A stretch of 64,000 nt of DNA from NCBI GenBank assembly GCA_963728545.1, contig CAVSKO010000003.1, positions 124,001-188,000 of the forward strand, given 5' to 3'. Both the position numbers and the translations under genes were made by a program. Shown piece by piece: positions 9,408 to 16,309 of this stretch. Each line of letters starts with the position of its first letter. Positions within the stretch are counted from its first letter, which is position 1. The DNA is from DASUNP01 sp963728545 (GTDB lineage: Bacteria > Acidobacteriota > Blastocatellia > UBA7656). Below the pieces are notes generated by a model. It searched no databases and was not told the origin of the DNA. It saw only the letters and a program-made list of their open reading frames with translations.

Positions 9408-10079
9408 TTATCGCTTTAACGCTATCTCTTCGGTGCAATCGGACCGCCCATCCTGCCCGCACTTGAACATCTCAGGCGCGTAATGCAAAGTCGCGTCGCG
9501 AACGTTCGTCCATACGGGAGTATGCGCGTACTTTTCTTTCGTCCAGCCGAGTTGCTTTTTGTCTTCCCATACTCCGGCGAAAGCTACCTGTTCGCCGCGC
9601 CCGAACAGGTGATAGGCTTCGTGCAGCAGGATAGCCGCCCTCTCTACATCATCAACCGTATGATCAAAAAATGAAGGATAGAGGGTCACTACCTGGAAGG
9701 GGAAGTTCGTAGACGCGTAGGCGCTCTCGTGGCCCACGTAACGGTTCCACCAGTTGTCGGTCTTACGGTAGCGGACCATATTGCGCAGCACAAAAGCCTC
9801 TTTGCCAAACCCCTGCCGGTCTATTATATCAATTGCGCGGTCTACGACCTGCCGTTGTTCCAGCACGACCGCTTCGGAAGTGCTGATTAACGAGGCATAG
9901 CCTATGAATAGAATGAACCCTGCCAGGCCGAATGATCTAAGCAGTATCTTCAGTATCTTTCGTTTCATGCTTACGACAGGCTCGGAGTCGGAAATAATAA
10001 GGGCCGCGTCGCAACGCCTGCAAACTTGCGCGCCTGCGAAATTATTCAGCCCACACTCCACACACTTTAAGCTTCCCAT
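9408..10079 (-). CDS. Zinc-ribbon membrane protein with HEAYH metalloprotease-like motif
   Basis: A 223-residue protein starting with a C4 zinc ribbon (CVECGLNN then CRRCDA), one transmembrane segment (about residues 40-60, FGLAGFILFIGYASLI) and an extracytoplasmic domain containing LLHEAYHLFGRGEQ, an HExxH zinc motif with a downstream acidic residue. No known peptidase family is obvious. I place the start at MGSLKC (ATG ending 10079) because an AGGTG precedes it and the zinc ribbon begins immediately; the frame stays open to 10250, so a 57-residue extension is possible. It is followed by the SpeE-like gene and separated from the DUF350 gene only by a MITE-like insertion, so it probably belonged to one operon with it. 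Confidence 0.78.
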   Translation of the reverse strand: MGSLKCVECGLNNFAGAQVCRRCDAALIISDSEPVVSMKRKILKILLRSFGLAGFILFIGYASLISTSEAVVLEQRQVVDRAIDIIDRQGFGKEAFVLRNMVRYRKTDNWWNRYVGHESAYASTNFPFQVVTLYPSFFDHTVDDVERAAILLHEAYHLFGRGEQVAFAGVWEDKKQLGWTKEKYAHTPVWTNVRDATLHYAPEMFKCGQDGRSDCTEEIALKR

Positions 10080-10249
10080 ATCACACCTGGACTCTTTTTT
10101 CGTTCGTCTGTTCGAGGGTGCAGGGGCATAAACAGGAGCGTCCGAAACAGTGCCTTCAGCTAAGGCCTCACTGAAATCAATTGCCGGACAGCCCGCCGGT
10201 CGTGTGGTCGGAATAATATCAGACATCAAAAAAAATTTATAGATAAACA

Positions 10250-10444
10250 ACCCTTACTCGCAGGGCGAGAGCATCTAAATTCCCAACAAAAATGAGGGGT
10301 TCAACTTTTCGAGCAATTTTGCCAATTCAAATTACCGTCAAAAGTCGAAGGAATTTGCTCATATTTGTATCTGGTATAGAAGTCTAAGAAACCAAAATCC
10401 TTATTCTCCTAGAAAATTAGATGCTCTCGCCCTACCCTTACTCG
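10250..10444. mobile_element. MITE-like element with 17-bp TIRs and 11-bp target duplication
   Basis: Terminal inverted repeats AGGGCGAGAGCATCTAA lie at 10262-10278 and, inverted, 10417-10433. They are flanked by the perfect 11-base direct repeat ACCCTTACTCG at 10250-10260 and 10434-10444. The roughly 170-base interior is AT-rich, unlike its surroundings, and has no ORF. An 11-base duplication is in the range known for IS4-type transposases, but assignment to a family is inference. The element begins 5 bases past the DUF350 stop codon and together with 10080-10249 fills the 370-base gap before the HEAYH gene. Confidence 0.85.
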
Positions 10445-10448
10445 GTCG

Positions 10449-10760
10449 TCAACCGTGAACTGCCGCCGATACGATCAGCGCGATGCCTATTATGACCGAA
10501 GCAATCACGATGGCCAGGGCGGTGTTCTGGTCTTCTTCAAGCTCTTTGCGAATCGAGAAAGGCGTGACCTTGCCCATGATCCAGAAGGCAAGCCCGAACA
10601 ACAACAATCCGAGAATAGTAAAAGCGAGCGTCGCTATCAGTTGACGGCTGAATCCGGCGATCATTCCTCTGCCGTATGAACCGGCGGTGTCATCTGCCGC
10701 TTCTTGCAAGAAGGCGATCGCAATTGTCGCGGGCCTCGCGAGCATCTGTGTGAGCATCAC
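10449..10760 (-). CDS. DUF350 membrane protein
   Basis: A 103-residue protein with two clear transmembrane segments (LIATLAFTILGLLLFGLAFWIMG and ALAIVIASVIIGIALIVSAAV) joined by a charged loop KELEEDQNTA. This arrangement and the ED-N-AL motif fit DUF350 (YjfL-type) proteins, which recur beside DUF4178 and polyamine genes in many bacteria. Its ATG overlaps the TGA of the 60-residue gene upstream (ATGA at 10757-10760). Function is not established for the family; it may form small membrane oligomers. The MITE-like element lies just behind its stop. Confidence 0.85.
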   Translation of the reverse strand: MMLTQMLARPATIAIAFLQEAADDTAGSYGRGMIAGFSRQLIATLAFTILGLLLFGLAFWIMGKVTPFSIRKELEEDQNTALAIVIASVIIGIALIVSAAVHG

Positions 10761-10939
10761 TTTCCTCCTCTGTATCCTGCGTGCCAGTAATGAAACGAGC
10801 GGTAGCCGCCCGGCGATTTTCGCGCGTCTTCCGGCACGATCTGCCGCCGGGGATCGCCGAACTCCATGCCTGTGAACGCCACCACGCCGTAGAGCACGAT
10901 TATCAGAACTCCCAACACCAAATAAATTCTGCTTACCAT
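10757..10939 (-). CDS. Small membrane protein of the DUF4178/DUF350 cluster
   Basis: A 60-residue protein with one N-terminal transmembrane segment (IYLVLGVLIIVLYGVVAFTG) and a short polar tail FGDPRRQ...SPGGYRSFHYWHAGYRGGK. The tail is rich in Gly, Tyr and His and looks constrained, so the ORF is real despite its size. It lies 24 bases behind the DUF4178 gene and overlaps the DUF350 gene by ATGA, so all three are probably co-translated. I do not know a function. Confidence 0.8.
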   Translation of the reverse strand: MVSRIYLVLGVLIIVLYGVVAFTGMEFGDPRRQIVPEDARKSPGGYRSFHYWHAGYRGGK

Positions 10940-10963
10940 TTCGCCTCCGCTAAAAAGTTATCG

Positions 10964-12949
10964 TCAACTGGAGCTGTAAGGGCTAAAGTCGCTGTCTGCC
11001 CAGCGCCGCTTCTCGAAGTTGTAATGATAAATCGCAACTAAGAGCGGAATGATAGAGACTGCGACGAGCGCGAGCAGCAAATAGATAATTCGCGGGACGC
11101 CCTGCTCTACGCGAATCGTGACTGCCGCGGGCTGCTGCCATTTCTCCCAGTGAACTTCAAAGGCCAGCGTGTATGTCCCCGAAGGCAGCGCGGAGATATG
11201 AACTTCGGATTTTTTGCTGCCTTCGCTCCACGATTCGCCGCTTTCAACGCCGTGGTAGTATTCGACCGGGACCGAGAACGCCTGACCCAATCCTGTCGCC
11301 TGATCAATAATGTCTCCGTCTACTGAAAGCCAGGCGTTATCAACGTCGGACTCGGCTGTGATCTTGATGTTCTGGCCGCCTTTCAGCTCGAACGGTTCGC
11401 TGAATCGCACTTCGGATTCTTCGGGGCCTTTTAGAGGTTTGAGGTCGTTGTAGGTCGCACGAAAGACTTCGCGCCGCGCGCCCGTCACTATCACTATCAG
11501 GCCGCAGACGAATGTCACGACCAGCAACAGCGCCCAGAGCTTGTAAATTTTTTTATGCAGGAACGGCTGGTTGGGCGCGACGTTCGACGGTCGCGGCAGG
11601 CCGCTTATGCCGAAAGCCTTTTCGACCTCGGCGGGCTTTACGTAAGTGCCAAGCGACCAGTTGATTTCGCCCGTCGGTTGCGCGGGGGCAGCCTTTCGCT
11701 TCTGCCGCTTTGTCGCCGCAGGAGGCGCTTGAGCCTCTGCGACGGAAGCGCCTACCGAAACTTCCATCAACAACATCTCAGGCGGGCAGACGAAATCTGC
11801 CGCGCGCACAGTTTCGCCTACCGAGACTTTCCAGTAGAACTCGCCCATCACGTATTCGACATGGGCCGCTGTGTCTTGATACAGCTTGAATCGCTTCCCG
11901 CGAAAGAAGACCGTTTTGCCGCTGCCCGAGATTTCGCCGGGCGGGATCGATTGCACGAAGCTCCACTGATCGTCGCTGCGCACAAGCCAGCGAAATCCTA
12001 TCTGCGGGTTATAAAGCAAGTACTCTTCCCAGTAGTAACGGCGGTCGAATTGAACGCTGCGCTGCATGAAGCCTATGACCGTCAGTTTCCCGCCGTCGAA
12101 CTCGCCGACCGAGCCTATCGGAATTACGGGAAGAACCTTGCCGGGCTGTAGCGCTTTTAGAAATACGAGCCGCCCATTATTCACGTCTAACAGCGAGCCG
12201 CAATTCGGGCACGTGACGCGCTCGGTCACATCGGGAGCGCGGAGCGCGAGCGGGCCGCCGCAATTCGGGCAAGAGAGTTGAACTGCCAGGACTCTGCGCG
12301 CTTCGCGCTCAGGCGCGCGGGCATCTGCTACGCCAAGCTCTGCGAGCGTCACTTCGCGGCCTAAGAAGACGAGCGGCTGCTGATCGCTGTAATCGAGCGT
12401 GCCGAATTCGCCGCGCGGCCCCGACAAATCCGCGTAGCGGTGTTGCTCGCCCGGCACCAGCCGGTATGGTATCTCGCCTTCCGCGCCGAGCGCGCTGGCC
12501 ACGCCTTTTTCTGCGACCGTCAAAACGAGCGACCCGGGTATGGCCGAGACTGCCTGCCCTACTTGAAGGTATTCAAACGGCGGGAAGAGAGCTTGCTGAG
12601 GCGTGTTCTGTTGAAATGTGAAATAGAACCTTCCTTGCGCTTCGGCCAGCCACCCCCACGCGCCGTTGGCAAACGCGGCGTACCACTCGTCCCACATTCC
12701 GCCCGCCGAGTGGCTTAATTGAGCGCGCCCCGTAAGCTCGAACGCGACACCGTTATACGTGCCGCGCAAGCCGACCTGTAACGGCGACCCCGTATCCAGA
12801 ATTTCGGCCACCTTGCCCAGGTCTTCAAGGGCGCGGTCGCCGCGCGCAATTGCCGAGTGGCAGAAATCGCAAACGACCACTATTGACGAGCCGGTCTTAA
12901 ACACGACCGGCGCTCCGCACGACGGACAGCTTGCCTGAAGAGGACTCAA
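10964..12949 (-). CDS. DUF4178 protein, two zinc ribbons and two DUF4178 domains
   Basis: A 661-residue protein. First zinc ribbon CPSCGAP...CDFC (residues 7-30), then DUF4178 (GLRGTYNGVAFELTGRAQL ... WDEWYAAF), second zinc ribbon CPNCGG...CPNCGS near 240-265, a second DUF4178 (VQFDRRYYWEEYLLYN), a low-complexity linker, a transmembrane segment (LWALLLVVTFVCGLIVIVTG), a beta-rich extracytoplasmic domain and a second membrane segment near the C-terminus. I use the TTG at 12947-12949: it overlaps the speD stop as TTGA, has GGAGGAG 8 bases upstream, and the zinc ribbon starts right after it. An in-frame ATG at 13057 would overlap speD by over 100 bases. Role unknown; the family co-occurs with polyamine genes. 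Confidence 0.87.
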   Translation of the reverse strand: MSPLQASCPSCGAPVVFKTGSSIVVVCDFCHSAIARGDRALEDLGKVAEILDTGSPLQVGLRGTYNGVAFELTGRAQLSHSAGGMWDEWYAAFANGAWGWLAEAQGRFYFTFQQNTPQQALFPPFEYLQVGQAVSAIPGSLVLTVAEKGVASALGAEGEIPYRLVPGEQHRYADLSGPRGEFGTLDYSDQQPLVFLGREVTLAELGVADARAPEREARRVLAVQLSCPNCGGPLALRAPDVTERVTCPNCGSLLDVNNGRLVFLKALQPGKVLPVIPIGSVGEFDGGKLTVIGFMQRSVQFDRRYYWEEYLLYNPQIGFRWLVRSDDQWSFVQSIPPGEISGSGKTVFFRGKRFKLYQDTAAHVEYVMGEFYWKVSVGETVRAADFVCPPEMLLMEVSVGASVAEAQAPPAATKRQKRKAAPAQPTGEINWSLGTYVKPAEVEKAFGISGLPRPSNVAPNQPFLHKKIYKLWALLLVVTFVCGLIVIVTGARREVFRATYNDLKPLKGPEESEVRFSEPFELKGGQNIKITAESDVDNAWLSVDGDIIDQATGLGQAFSVPVEYYHGVESGESWSEGSKKSEVHISALPSGTYTLAFEVHWEKWQQPAAVTIRVEQGVPRIIYLLLALVAVSIIPLLVAIYHYNFEKRRWADSDFSPYSSS

Positions 12950-13350
12950 CGCCGCTTCTCCTCCACGACCAGAGATGTCTCGAAAGTTTGTATGACTTCT
13001 TTTTGCGCGGAGCCGCGAGCGGCGCGACGCACCGTTACGCGGGCCGCGCCGAGCCACTCTTTAAGCCGCTCGTCCCAGGGCCACGCGGGCCGCTCGCGGC
13101 AGCAATAGAGGTTGAAAGTTGCGATGCCAGACTCAGGATAAGTGTGGCAGGCGAGGTGAGACTCGGTCAGCAAGAAAAGCCCCGTTACGCCGCCGGGCGG
13201 TGGAAACTCGTGCCACGCCGGCTCGCCTATGACTCTGAGGTCGAGGTCCGAGATTATCTGCGCGCACACGCGGCGCAACACCCGCGCGTCTGCGAGCAAC
13301 TCCGGCATACAACCTTCCGCATCAACCAGCCACTCAGCGCCTACGTTCAT
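12946..13350 (-). CDS. speD: S-adenosylmethionine decarboxylase proenzyme
   Basis: A 134-residue pyruvoyl-dependent SAM decarboxylase, which makes the aminopropyl donor for polyamine synthesis. The self-cleavage site is E63-S64 in LLTESHLACHTYPE; S64 becomes the pyruvoyl group, H69 and C84 (in LYCC) match the processing and proton-donor residues of short bacterial SpeD. The start ATG at 13350 fits the family N-terminus (GAEWLVDAEGC). The frame is open upstream to 13533, but that part is encoded by a palindromic repeat and is unlikely to be translated. The stop overlaps the TTG of the DUF4178 gene, so SpeD appears to be dedicated to this cluster. Confidence 0.92.
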   Translation of the reverse strand: MNVGAEWLVDAEGCMPELLADARVLRRVCAQIISDLDLRVIGEPAWHEFPPPGGVTGLFLLTESHLACHTYPESGIATFNLYCCRERPAWPWDERLKEWLGAARVTVRRAARGSAQKEVIQTFETSLVVEEKRR

Positions 13351-13361
13351 AATTACCCATT

Positions 13362-13455
13362 TGTCAGTTGCCTTTGACGAGTTAAACATCTGACAACTGA
13401 CACCCTGCGAAGCAGGTGAAAGGTTACAGGTTGCGGGTTGTAGGTGACAAGTCCG
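13362..13455. repeat. Palindromic low-complexity repeat (TGACAACTGACA / CAGGTTGCGGGTTG type)
   Basis: TTGTCAGTTG at 13362-13371 is mirrored by CAACTGACA at 13396-13404, followed by tandem-like GGTTACAGGTTGCGGGTTGT. It lies between the divergent speD and 13538 genes and gives a false N-terminal extension to speD. Any speD promoter must lie in or beyond it. Confidence 0.65.
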
Positions 13456-13537
13456 CGCCGCGAGTTTTTCGGCTTGCCAGGATAGATTAAGGCAGAGACA
13501 ATAGGGCAACAATAGCAGTTGTATCGAGCACAAGAGT

Positions 13538-14356
13538 ATGGCTACGGAATACGACGTGACAATAGTGCTGCCCGGCGATATGGAAAGCCTGCGCCCTCGC
13601 GTCGCGTCCGCGCTTGAGCGAATGGGCTATCGAATCCTGGGCGAACAGCCGTTGCAAGCCAAACGCAATTCAAACGGGGATGAATTGATCACTATGAACG
13701 TGCTCGATTACGCCATCAACATCCATATACAGATGAAGCCCGCGAGCGAAGGCGCAACGCTCGTCACATTCGATTATCTTATTAACGACCCCGTGCCGCC
13801 GTTCGGCTGGAGAAAAATAATCAATTGCGAGGCAAAAGCCATAGGCGCTCTCGCCTCGCAAAGCCTGTGGTCATCAACCTGCTCGGTGTGCAACACCGAG
13901 AGCGGCTCCGATTCTCGCTTCTGCCGTCGTTGCGGAGCGCCGCTCGCTCCGCCTGAACCTTCGGAGCTTGAAGTCCTGCGCGTAACAGCCGAGTCTCGCG
14001 CCGCATACAACGATTTCAGTCTTGCCGCTATCTTGATTCTTGTTTCCAGCTTGATTTCATTCGCGCTCACAGTCGGCGGTTATACGCCGATGAAGTTGAT
14101 GACCTTTCTTTTTCTGGTCAACGCGCTTGGCTGGATACCTCTTTTTTTAGGAATACGGCGATTGCGCCGCGCAGTAAAGCCCGCCGATCGATCCGCGACC
14201 GAGCAGCGCTCCGAACCGATTGCGACTTCGCGAATTTCGGCGCTACCGCCAAAGCCTGTGGCGGTCTCGGTGACTGAAAACACTACCGAGTTATTGGAGC
14301 AATCCGAAGAGCCTGCGCCTGCACGGCTCGGCCCGTCGAGCCGTGATACCGCATAA
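13538..14356 (+). CDS. Zinc-ribbon membrane protein, unknown function
   Basis: A 272-residue protein. Residues 1-110 form a soluble alpha-beta region (MATEYDVTIVLPGDMESLRP...), followed by a C4 zinc ribbon (CSVCNTESGSDSRFCRRCG, about 124-142), two transmembrane segments (FSLAAILILVSSLISFALTV and LMTFLFLVNALGWIPLFLGI) and a polar, disordered-looking C-terminus. I do not recognise a family. It is divergent from speD, and the ribbon-plus-membrane plan resembles the DUF4178 and HEAYH proteins of the adjacent cluster, so a shared role is plausible. A GATGAGGG palindrome starts 4 bases after its stop. Confidence 0.75.
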   Translation: MATEYDVTIVLPGDMESLRPRVASALERMGYRILGEQPLQAKRNSNGDELITMNVLDYAINIHIQMKPASEGATLVTFDYLINDPVPPFGWRKIINCEAKAIGALASQSLWSSTCSVCNTESGSDSRFCRRCGAPLAPPEPSELEVLRVTAESRAAYNDFSLAAILILVSSLISFALTVGGYTPMKLMTFLFLVNALGWIPLFLGIRRLRRAVKPADRSATEQRSEPIATSRISALPPKPVAVSVTENTTELLEQSEEPAPARLGPSSRDTA

Positions 14357-14360
14357 CACA

Positions 14361-14504
14361 AGGATGAAGGATGAGGGATGAGGGATGAAAAAGAATTTTA
14401 GGAGCGACTTCTGAATTCCCGCATTACGAATCTGAAATTTAAAATCTCAAATCGCGGCGCGCGTAAGCGCATCATCCGCCATGCAAATCTTTTTCATCCC
14501 TCAT
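14361..14504. repeat. GATGAGGGATGA-type palindrome with inner modules
   Basis: Left arm of tandem GGATGAGGGATGAGGGATGA, right arm TCTTTTTCATCCCTCAT. Inside are a TTTGAGATTT-like module (CTGAAATTTAAAATCTCAAAT) and a diverged copy of the 1217-1250 module at 14453-14484. It spans the gap between two convergent genes and touches the stop codon of the 14504-15265 gene. Confidence 0.8.
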
Positions 14505-15265
14505 TATCGTATTCGGTGCGAGGGATAGCCGATGTGTATGTGCGCGCCCGTGGCCGAGCCCGCGACCGCCTGGCGAAAAGCTATGAAAGGGATTCCGGCG
14601 CTGCGCAGGTAAGACATCACGGCCTGGCCTTCGGCGCTGTCGGGATGCACGGCGACATCAATGGAGTTGCGATGATCGAAACCAAGCCGGTCGTGCACAG
14701 CCGTCTGCCCGTAGGCGCTTACGGGAAGCGAGCGACCGAACCGGTTTACAAAGAAGCTCTGCACCTGAATCGCATTCGCCAGAGACCAGCCCGAAGGGCC
14801 GTTGTAGCGTATGAGGGCCGATGTTGCGGAGTAACCGCCTACACCGAGCGGGCGCATTTTTGCCAGTTGCTCTGCTGCATTGACCTCGGCAATCAAGGTG
14901 TCCGCGCCACCCATCTGACTCATAGTCTCTTCGACTTTGGCTTGCGCCTGTGCGAGCGCCTGCTCGCTTTGCTCGACCTCTCTTTTGGAGATTATCTCAA
15001 GGCCAAGCAAGCTTTTTCGTTTTTCGACCTCTTCGGCCTGTTGCTTTACCTCGGCCTGTTGTAGCTCAAGCAGTTTTTCAAGACTCGCTTTGTAATCTTT
15101 CGCGGCGGTTATAACATCGGCCCTGGCTTTGGAGGAAACTTTATTAAGCTCGGATAAAGATTTCGGCTGCGGCTTCGGAGATTTTTTCTTGCCCTGCGCG
15201 AAAGCGGCTGCTCCTCCCGCCAGAGCGAGGATCAGCGCGATGTTGATTATCAATTTTCTGCCCAC
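14504..15265 (-). CDS. Secreted coiled-coil protein with M15/LAS-type peptidase domain
   Basis: A 253-residue protein with a signal peptide (IINIALILALAGGAAAFAQ), a coiled-coil of about 85 residues rich in Lys, Glu, Gln (KASLEKLLELQQAEVKQQAEEVEKR...), and a C-terminal domain with DHRNSIDVAVHPDS and GAHIHIGYPS. The spaced H-x4-D and HxH residues match the zinc site of D-Ala-D-Ala carboxypeptidase/LAS enzymes, so it probably cuts cell-wall peptides. The start is a GTG (15263-15265). The coiled coil recalls cell-wall hydrolases that need an activator, which is inference. Confidence 0.78.
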   Translation of the reverse strand: MGRKLIINIALILALAGGAAAFAQGKKKSPKPQPKSLSELNKVSSKARADVITAAKDYKASLEKLLELQQAEVKQQAEEVEKRKSLLGLEIISKREVEQSEQALAQAQAKVEETMSQMGGADTLIAEVNAAEQLAKMRPLGVGGYSATSALIRYNGPSGWSLANAIQVQSFFVNRFGRSLPVSAYGQTAVHDRLGFDHRNSIDVAVHPDSAEGQAVMSYLRSAGIPFIAFRQAVAGSATGAHIHIGYPSHRIR

Positions 15266-15313
15266 TCGTTTACTGCTTTGTCCCTAAAAATTATTGCTCA
15301 ATTTTATGTATGC

Positions 15314-15538
15314 CTATTTTTTAGCGGCGAGCTTTCTCTGGTCATATCGCTCGCTTATACGCCACCGCTGGACCATGACTACTCGCCCGTCGGGCTTTAG
15401 CCGAACGCTGATCTCGTCCCGCCGAGTGGGTCGGCCACCTTCACCTCGCGCGACCACCTCGACCACCTCACCATAACGAATCGCGCCCGAAAAAGTTCTG
15501 AACCCCACGATGTCTCCGACCCGCACGCTCTTTATCAT
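15314..15538 (-). CDS. Small basic protein, unknown function
   Basis: A 74-residue protein, MIKSVRVGDIVGFRTFSGAIR..., with beta-strand pattern and many Arg and Lys residues, perhaps an SH3- or KOW-like barrel binding nucleic acid. It has an ATG start and sits between the M15-like and RidA genes on the same strand. No homologue is recognised; coding status rests on length, strand context and a protein-like composition. Confidence 0.55.
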   Translation of the reverse strand: MIKSVRVGDIVGFRTFSGAIRYGEVVEVVARGEGGRPTRRDEISVRLKPDGRVVMVQRWRISERYDQRKLAAKK

Positions 15539-15629
15539 CTAAAACCGGCCCTCACAAATATCAGTTTACAATCAAACGCGGCGGGCTGTCACTCAGGCGA
15601 ACCGAGACTTATCGCCCGCCGCGCCACTT

Positions 15630-16166
15630 TCAGATGACCGCGATGCAATCAATTTCTATCAGGTACTCGCCCGACAATTGCACGCCTACGGTCGTGCGCG
15701 CGGGATAGACTTCCGTAAAGTAGCGGCGATAGATTTCATTCATCTTTGAAAAGTTTGTAAGGTCCGTCAGGTAGACGTTGACCCTCGCCACGTTAGCCAG
15801 CGACGACCCTGCGCCTTCGACTATGGCTTTTAAGTTTTCAAAGACCTGGACAGCCTGTTCTTCAAACCCGCCCTCAACGATCTGTCCCGTGCGCGGGTTC
15901 ATCGCCACCTGCCCGGCGACATAGACAGTGTTGCCGACGATTATCGCCTGGCTGTAAGGACCGGCGGGCCGAGGCGCGCGATCGGTCAGGACTTTGCGTT
16001 TCGCCGTTTTTGTTTTTGCCTTCGTCTTACCCGTTTGACTCGCCTTATCTGTTTGCGCAGCTTTTTTAACTGTTTGATTCTCTGTCTGCGCCGCGCCGTC
16101 TTGAACAATCACAGACGCGCCGATTGCCGTTGCGGTTGCGCCTTCGATAAATTTTCTGCGATTCAT
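15630..16166 (-). CDS. RidA-family (YjgF/Rid) protein with Tat-type signal
   Basis: A 178-residue protein. Residues 1-27 (MNRRKFIEGATATAIGASVI...) look like a twin-arginine signal, followed by a Thr/Lys-rich linker and a Rid domain from about 60 on: RAPRPAGPYSQAI, VAGQVAMNP, the catalytic arginine in YPARTTV and the final EIDCIAVI. RidA proteins hydrolyse reactive enamine/imine intermediates, normally in the cytosol; an exported version is unusual but occurs. The start at 16166 has GGAG 8 bases upstream; the frame continues upstream without support. It is divergent from the kinase gene at 16310. Confidence 0.88.
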   Translation of the reverse strand: MNRRKFIEGATATAIGASVIVQDGAAQTENQTVKKAAQTDKASQTGKTKAKTKTAKRKVLTDRAPRPAGPYSQAIIVGNTVYVAGQVAMNPRTGQIVEGGFEEQAVQVFENLKAIVEGAGSSLANVARVNVYLTDLTNFSKMNEIYRRYFTEVYPARTTVGVQLSGEYLIEIDCIAVI

Positions 16167-16309
16167 ATCGTCTCCACATTTTGAAATCGAGCGGAGACAC
16201 TTTATCAACCCATCGGACCCGGCGCAATTTGCAACGCGCCAAAAGCTCCTACTTGATGCGAGAGTTAATCCACCGTTATAGTTTTATATAGGAGGTGGAC
16301 GCTTTTTAT

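Noticed and set aside
13351..13533. N-terminal extension of SpeD
   Set aside because: Encoded by a palindromic low-complexity repeat; the family alignment begins at ATG 13350.
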